A DNA stretch of 64,000 nt from CASPLG01 sp965120375 (GTDB taxonomy: Bacteria; Bacillota; Clostridia; Oscillospirales; Acutalibacteraceae), in contig CBCPMW010000005.1 of assembly GCA_965120375.1 (NCBI GenBank), positions 116,497-180,496 on the forward strand, written 5' to 3'. This document shows, in pieces, positions 62,677 through 64,000 of the stretch (position 1 is the stretch's first letter; every line of letters begins with the position of its first letter). The notes under the pieces are model-generated. The model did not search any database, was not told the DNA's origin, and saw only the letters and a program-made list of their open reading frames with translations. The translations under genes were made by a program, and so were the position numbers.

Positions 62677-62945
62677 TCTCTGACGCTCTCCTCCCTTTAA
62701 AATCAACAAACCCGGCTGGGAGTTTAGCATACTTAAATTTCCCCTGTCAATACATTTTCAAATTTTCTCAGTTTATTTCAGAATTCTGTGCCTTTCTTAA
62801 TTAATTTTAGTGCAGTTTTCCTGCCCTCTTTGATAAAAAATATAGTTGCAATATAATTTTTAATTTTTGTCTAAAAACTAAACAAAACTGTCAATATCAC
62901 TTATTAAATTTCCACAATAATAGTTTGAAAATTCTAAAAAATTAA

Positions 62946-62971
62946 TTAACATAAATACATCTTTATGTTAA
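62946..62971. repeat. 10-bp palindrome, candidate operator
   Basis: TTAACATAAA (62946-62955) and TTTATGTTAA (62962-62971) are exact inverses around TACATC. The half-site TTTATGTTA recurs at 63049-63057, overlapping the -10 of the next promoter, and AACATAAATACAT (62948-62960) has an exact inverse at 63044-63056. The pattern suggests a regulator binding both places. Confidence 0.6.
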
Positions 62972-63032
62972 CTCTATAAGGAATGCTTTGATGTTCAAAA
63001 GCTATTTTTTTCTTAATTTTTTTAAAAAAGTA

Positions 63033-63061
63033 TTGAAATAAAAATGTATTTATGTTATAAC
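63033..63061 (+). promoter_or_regulatory. Promoter for exported Myb/SANT genes 2 and 3
   Basis: TTGAAA (63033-63038) and TATAAC (63056-63061) with a 17-base spacer, about 40 bases before the ATG at 63104. Confidence 0.65.
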
Positions 63062-63103
63062 TGCATTTAAGGCAATAATATCATTATGTAAAGGAGGTAT
63101 TTT

Positions 63104-63284
63104 ATGTTTAAAAATTGTAAAAATTTATTTGATTTATCCAGAAAATTAGGAAGTGTTGTCACTGGTTTAGGTTTAGCTGGCGTTTTATTTGCAGGTCAAG
63201 TTTCTGCTGCTCCCCCTCGGAAGACAGCGAAGTGGTGTAATCTCGCAGAGCAAAACGTGCGTTATGCAAGAATCTATACCCCTG
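63104..63284 (+). repeat. Duplicated signal-peptide module, copy A
   Basis: The first ~150 bases of the genes at 63104 and 63523 differ at only about four positions (encoding identical leaders apart from A30/S and R39/Q, C45/Y), then diverge. Copy B is at 63523-63703. A TCTATAACCCCAG string occurs both at the end of gene 2 (63479) and inside gene 3 (63690), a sign of recombination. Confidence 0.85.
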
Positions 63285-63484
63285 ACACTCTTGTATCTTG
63301 GACGGACGAGGACATCGAACACTTGGCTAATGTAGTTGCAGGACTTGTAAATTCCGGTAGAGATATCAATTGGGACGCAGTAGCAGAACAACTCAATCGT
63401 CTAACTGATGGATCTAGAACCGCTGAAGATTGCAGGTTGAAGTGGATTCAGCTCACAGACGAGCATTTTAGAAACATTCTATAA
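63104..63484 (+). CDS. Exported Myb/SANT-domain protein 2
   Basis: 126 aa, with AAAGGAGG before the ATG. The signal peptide (residues 1-35: basic start, core VVTGLGLAGVLFAG, cleavage after VSA) is followed by a short linker and one Myb/SANT-like repeat with W66 (SWTDEDIEHLANVV), W90 (INWDAVAEQLNRL) and W114 (RTAEDCRLKWIQL). Helix 3 ends Cys-x-x-K-W as in Myb. The gap between the Trp residues is 24, longer than the canonical 19-20, so loops are extended. The AT-rich leader part and the more G+C-rich domain part differ in composition. Followed after 38 bases by a related gene. Confidence 0.82.
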   Translation: MFKNCKNLFDLSRKLGSVVTGLGLAGVLFAGQVSAAPPRKTAKWCNLAEQNVRYARIYTPDTLVSWTDEDIEHLANVVAGLVNSGRDINWDAVAEQLNRLTDGSRTAEDCRLKWIQLTDEHFRNIL

Positions 63485-63522
63485 CCCCAGCGCCAGATTA
63501 TTATATAAAGGAGTATTATTTT

Positions 63523-64000
63523 ATGTTTAAAAATTGTAAAAATTTATTTGATTTATCCAGGAAATTAGGAAGTGTTGTCACTGGTTTAGGTTTAGCTGGC
63601 GTTTTATTTTCAGGTCAAGTTTCTGCTGCTCCCCCTCAGAAGACAGCGAAGTGGTATAATCTCGCAGAGCAAGACGAGGAGTTTAGAAGAATCTATAACC
63701 CCAGTAGATACAACTTAGATAGGTCCGAAGCTGGCAGAAGAGGCTGGGTTTCCAGGAATAGTCGGCGATTTACCCAACACGAAGACGAATCGCTTATGAG
63801 GCTAGTTCAAGAACACGGAGAAAGGAAATGGGTAACGATAGCACGATTACTTGATGCTGGAAAATCACCTAGACAGTGCAAAGTTAGGTATAGACATCTT
63901 CTACAACATGGAGACCGCGTCCCTCTACCTATACCTCAAATTAATACTCCACTCGCTGACTCTACGCCGACTCCAATCATAGCTAATGGTAACCAAAACG
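63523..64000 (+). CDS. Exported Myb/SANT-domain protein 3 (runs off the window)
   Basis: Open from ATG 63523 to the edge (159 codons). The leader is nearly identical to protein 2. The mature part holds a canonical-spacing Myb repeat: F83 (RRFTQHEDESLMRLVQEHG), W103 (RKWVTIARLLDAG) and Y123 (SPRQCKVRYRHLL), spaced 20 and 20. A Pro/Thr-rich tail (VPLPIPQINTPLADSTPT) follows and continues beyond the window, so more domains may exist. AAAGGAG lies about ten bases before the ATG. Confidence 0.82.
   Translation, partial: MFKNCKNLFDLSRKLGSVVTGLGLAGVLFSGQVSAAPPQKTAKWYNLAEQDEEFRRIYNPSRYNLDRSEAGRRGWVSRNSRRFTQHEDESLMRLVQEHGERKWVTIARLLDAGKSPRQCKVRYRHLLQHGDRVPLPIPQINTPLADSTPTPIIANGNQN

Larger units (their letters stand above)
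62677..63103. other. Divergent intergenic region between Myb/SANT genes
   Basis: Very AT-rich; holds promoters for both directions. On the minus strand, TTGACA (62745-62750) and CTAAAC (62722-62727) with a 17-base spacer could drive the 62676 gene. On the plus strand see the palindrome at 62946 and the promoter at 63033. No further gene is seen. Confidence 0.5.

Noticed and set aside
1..64000. CRISPR arrays, insertion sequences, prophage
   Set aside because: No regularly spaced repeats, transposase motifs or phage structural genes were seen.

Overview
The window comes from a low-G+C (about one third by eye), anaerobic, endospore-forming Firmicute of class Clostridia, probably near the Oscillospiraceae-type lineages. 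Supporting this: a fused ispH-rpsA gene, class III ribonucleotide reductase (nrdD and its activase), LL-diaminopimelate aminotransferase with dapF, strong GGAGG ribosome binding sites, and sporulation genes (spoIVB-spo0A, yunB, gerW, a SpoIID-like spore protein). Most genes lie on the minus strand. Family assignments below come from reading motifs and gene order; no database search was possible.

Layout. 1-3.4 kb: 3' portion of dprA's operon partner set, a SpoU methyltransferase, and the rplT-rpmI-infC operon with an attenuator-type leader, a consensus promoter and an ATT start for infC. 3.4-7 kb: HtrA protease with an OmpR-type two-component system. 7.2-10.1 kb (plus): M50-like membrane protein with a damaged zinc motif, scpA-scpB, a DUF2953-like protein and gerW. 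10.2-13.5 kb: a small ribbon-helix-helix gene, then the redoxin-nrdD-activase operon behind two NrdR-type boxes. 13.9-25.8 kb: a Nif11-like double-glycine leader peptide, rqcH, nif3-like, trmK, a coiled-coil protein, rsmD, a cyclophilin lipoprotein, ligA, yunB, mecA, and two spore or envelope proteins. 25.9-29.3 kb: ydbS/ydbT-like PH-domain genes, mtnN, an Asn/Gln-rich microprotein and tRNA-Ser. 29.5-50.5 kb: ispH-rpsA, plsC, cmk, thrS, potABCD, cysS, pgsA, rimO, recX, recA, dapL, pyrG, dapF, a D,D-carboxypeptidase and an NhaC-type antiporter. 50.6-58 kb: a divergent Spo0A paralogue with a DUF6514-like partner, an ECF S component, rsmA, then the rplL-rplJ (L10 leader), rplA-rplK and nusG-secE-rpmG group. 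58-61 kb: spoIVB, spo0A and an XRE regulator with an unusual start. 61-64 kb: fba, tRNA-Thr and a cluster of small exported Myb/SANT-domain proteins that runs off the end of the window.

The most unusual content is at the right edge: three adjacent genes encode Sec signal peptides fused to eukaryote-like Myb/SANT DNA-binding domains. Two of them share an almost identical 5' module and then diverge, which looks like an expanding family of secreted DNA- or chromatin-binding proteins (candidate host-directed effectors). A second notable pattern is two Spo0A homologues with complementary decay: one keeps an intact phospho-receiver but a degenerate output domain, the other an intact DNA-binding domain but a degraded receiver. 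Smaller points include two Nif11-like small proteins, a redoxin-linked class III RNR without an ATP-cone, and an XRE gene whose translation start is enclosed in a perfect inverted repeat.
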